A DNA stretch of 51,670 nt, taken from NCBI GenBank assembly GCA_964410965.1, contig CAYPIY010000015.1, positions 1 to 51,670 on the forward strand, given 5' to 3'. Under the pieces are notes generated by a model. It saw nothing but the letters and a program-made list of their open reading frames with translations. It was not told the DNA's origin and did no database searches. The stretch comes from JBBIRG01 sp964410965. GTDB taxonomy: Bacteria > CLD3 > SB21 > JBBIRG01. Below are positions 50,362 through 51,670 of this stretch, in pieces. Position numbers and translations under genes: made by a program. Every line of letters begins with the position of its first letter. Position 1 is the first letter of the stretch.

Positions 50362-51630
50362 ATGATGAAAATAACGAAACAACTTGCAGATATTTGCGAT
50401 CTAATTACTGATGGAAAACATGGTGATTGTAAAGACGAATTGAATTCTGGTTATTACTTCATCAGTGCAAAGGACGTTAAAGATGGAAAAATTGAATACA
50501 AAAATGCCCGCCAAATAACGGAAGATGATTTTTTAGATACCCACAAACGTACAAGATATGAGCCAGAGGATATTCTAATAACTAATAGTGGCACTATCGG
50601 AAGAATGGCATTTGCTACAAACCAACCGCAGACATTTCGAACTACTTTTCAAAAAAGTGTTGCTATTTTAAAGCCAAGGAAAGATTCGGTGTTTCCCAAG
50701 TGGTTGTATTATTCTATTCAAGAGAATATGACTAGAATAGCAGATTATGCTTCAGGCACTGCACAAAAAAATCTCCTTTTGAAAGATCTTCGCACAATTG
50801 AAATTGATATTCCAGAAATTGAACTCCAACGCCGCATCGCCTCAATCCTGTCCGCTTATGATGATCTGATAGAGAACAACACGCGGCGGATAAAGATATT
50901 AGAGGACATGGCGCGGCTGATCTACCGTGAATGGTTCGTGGAATTCCGCGCGCCCGGCGTGCGCCTGCGCAAAGCCACCCCCGAAGAAAAAAAAGTCACC
51001 GGGAAAGATATGTTCCCGGAGGGGTGGGAGGTGAGTGAACTTAGTAAATGGATAAAGCTTGATAAAGGATTATCCTATAACGGTAAGGGTCTAACCGAAG
51101 ATGGTATTCCTATGGTTAATTTGAAAAACTTTATTGTAGGGGGAGGGTTTCGTCGGGAAGGTACAAAACCGTATTCTGGAGATTACAATTTAAATCATGT
51201 TATAAAGGAACATGATATAATTATCGCTAATACTGATTTAACTCAGGCTGGCAATGTTATCGGATCTCCTGCTTTGATACCAGGTAAGGTATTTTCAGGA
51301 GAATTAATATTCACACATCATCTTTACGCTGTAAGAATTATTAATGAACAAACAATGCCAAATTATTATCTTTATCATCTTTTACTGAGTGATGATTTTA
51401 AAAGTTTTGCAAAGTCATATGCATCAGGTACTACAGTATTGGGTCTTCCTCGAGAAGGTGTATTAAATTTTAAATTTGCAATGGCATCAGAACAAATTAA
51501 AAACGCATTTGAAGAACTAACAAAGCCAATATATCAATTTATTGATGTTCTTAACTCAGAAATTGATAATTTACGAATTACACGTGATATGTTATTGCCG
51601 AAGCTGATAAGCGGGGAGGTGGAGGTATGA
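50362..51630 (+). CDS. hsdS: Type I specificity subunit HsdS
   Basis: A 422-residue target-recognition protein. TRD1 covers about residues 1-155. The central conserved helix region (IASILSAYDDLIENNTRRI, then MARLIYREWFVEF) covers about 156-215. TRD2 covers about 225-405 (WEVSELSKWIKLDK onwards). The C-terminal helix ends RDMLLPKLISGEVEV. The two TRD-coding stretches are AT-rich and the conserved helices GC-rich, the usual mark of exchanged TRDs. It starts right after the hsdM stop and overlaps the following gene by four bases (ATGA). Confidence 0.93.
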   Translation: MMKITKQLADICDLITDGKHGDCKDELNSGYYFISAKDVKDGKIEYKNARQITEDDFLDTHKRTRYEPEDILITNSGTIGRMAFATNQPQTFRTTFQKSVAILKPRKDSVFPKWLYYSIQENMTRIADYASGTAQKNLLLKDLRTIEIDIPEIELQRRIASILSAYDDLIENNTRRIKILEDMARLIYREWFVEFRAPGVRLRKATPEEKKVTGKDMFPEGWEVSELSKWIKLDKGLSYNGKGLTEDGIPMVNLKNFIVGGGFRREGTKPYSGDYNLNHVIKEHDIIIANTDLTQAGNVIGSPALIPGKVFSGELIFTHHLYAVRIINEQTMPNYYLYHLLLSDDFKSFAKSYASGTTVLGLPREGVLNFKFAMASEQIKNAFEELTKPIYQFIDVLNSEIDNLRITRDMLLPKLISGEVEV

Positions 51631-51670
51631 GCCAGACTTATAACATATATTGCGATGAAAGCTGTCATTT
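51627..51670 (+). CDS. Start of a DUF3800-type gene (truncated by window edge)
   Basis: Only the first 14 residues are visible (MSQTYNIYCDESCH). The pattern IYCDES matches the conserved start of DUF3800 proteins, which often sit in type I restriction loci and have an RNase-H-like fold. GGAGGT precedes the ATG. Its start overlaps the hsdS stop, which suggests co-translation. Confidence 0.7.
   Translation, partial: MSQTYNIYCDESCH

Overview
The window looks like a chromosomal segment of a Gram-negative bacterium of the FCB superphylum (a Bacteroidetes, Ignavibacteria, Calditrichaeota or KSB1-type lineage; I cannot fix the phylum). The clues are a type IX secretion C-terminal sorting domain with the YPNPFNPST signature (11094-11624), long secreted beta-helix and YadA-head proteins, a MacAB/TolC-type exporter, a BamA homologue, and at least seven upstream regions with the spacing TTG-N19/20-TAnnTTT, which resembles the -33/-7 promoter known from Bacteroidetes. 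TTG start codons are used repeatedly.

Layout. 1-6061 (minus strand): a giant secreted beta-helix protein whose C-terminus lies outside the window, with 309-bp tandem repeats. 6583-11624: a 1,485-residue protein with YadA-like head repeats and a C-terminal peptidase S74 chaperone domain, then a small T9SS cargo protein; each is followed by a terminator built on the same stem sequence. 11877-15083: an exported tricorn-type protease. 15315-17828: two roadblock/LC7 proteins, a 2[4Fe-4S] ferredoxin and a fusion of two isoprenoid-alcohol kinase families. 17903-25790: a probable operon of an orphan EutN/CcmL protein, BamA-like Omp85, VanZ-like protein, FtsY, a GH57 glucanotransferase/amylase and a CtpA protease, closed by a strong terminator. 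25883-29331: a small putative winged-helix regulator, an MDR oxidoreductase, a membrane-anchored or exported 2H phosphoesterase and a Yip1-like membrane protein. 29535-35495: a TolC-MacA-MacB ATPase-FtsX-FtsX export operon, then an outer-membrane barrel-like protein (35654-36823). 36956-42463: mostly translation housekeeping (prfB with the programmed +1 frameshift, argS, yhbY, rsfS), plus a PfkB kinase and a PTS EIIA protein, ending at tRNA-Val(CAC).

From the tRNA onward the DNA becomes visibly AT-rich and foreign. A large serine recombinase ends inside the tRNA gene on the opposite strand. It is followed by small unknown genes, a P4/D5-type primase-helicase with an iteron array upstream, and an unknown 261-residue protein. 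This reads as an integrated plasmid-like or satellite-like element. Beyond it a type I restriction-modification locus (hsdM, hsdS, start of a DUF3800 gene) runs off the right edge; whether it belongs to the element cannot be decided because no right attachment site is visible.

The most interesting new-looking material is the tRNA-Val element with its phased 11-bp iterons, the kinase fusion beside a ferredoxin, the modular S74/YadA-head protein, and the consistent promoter grammar across the window.
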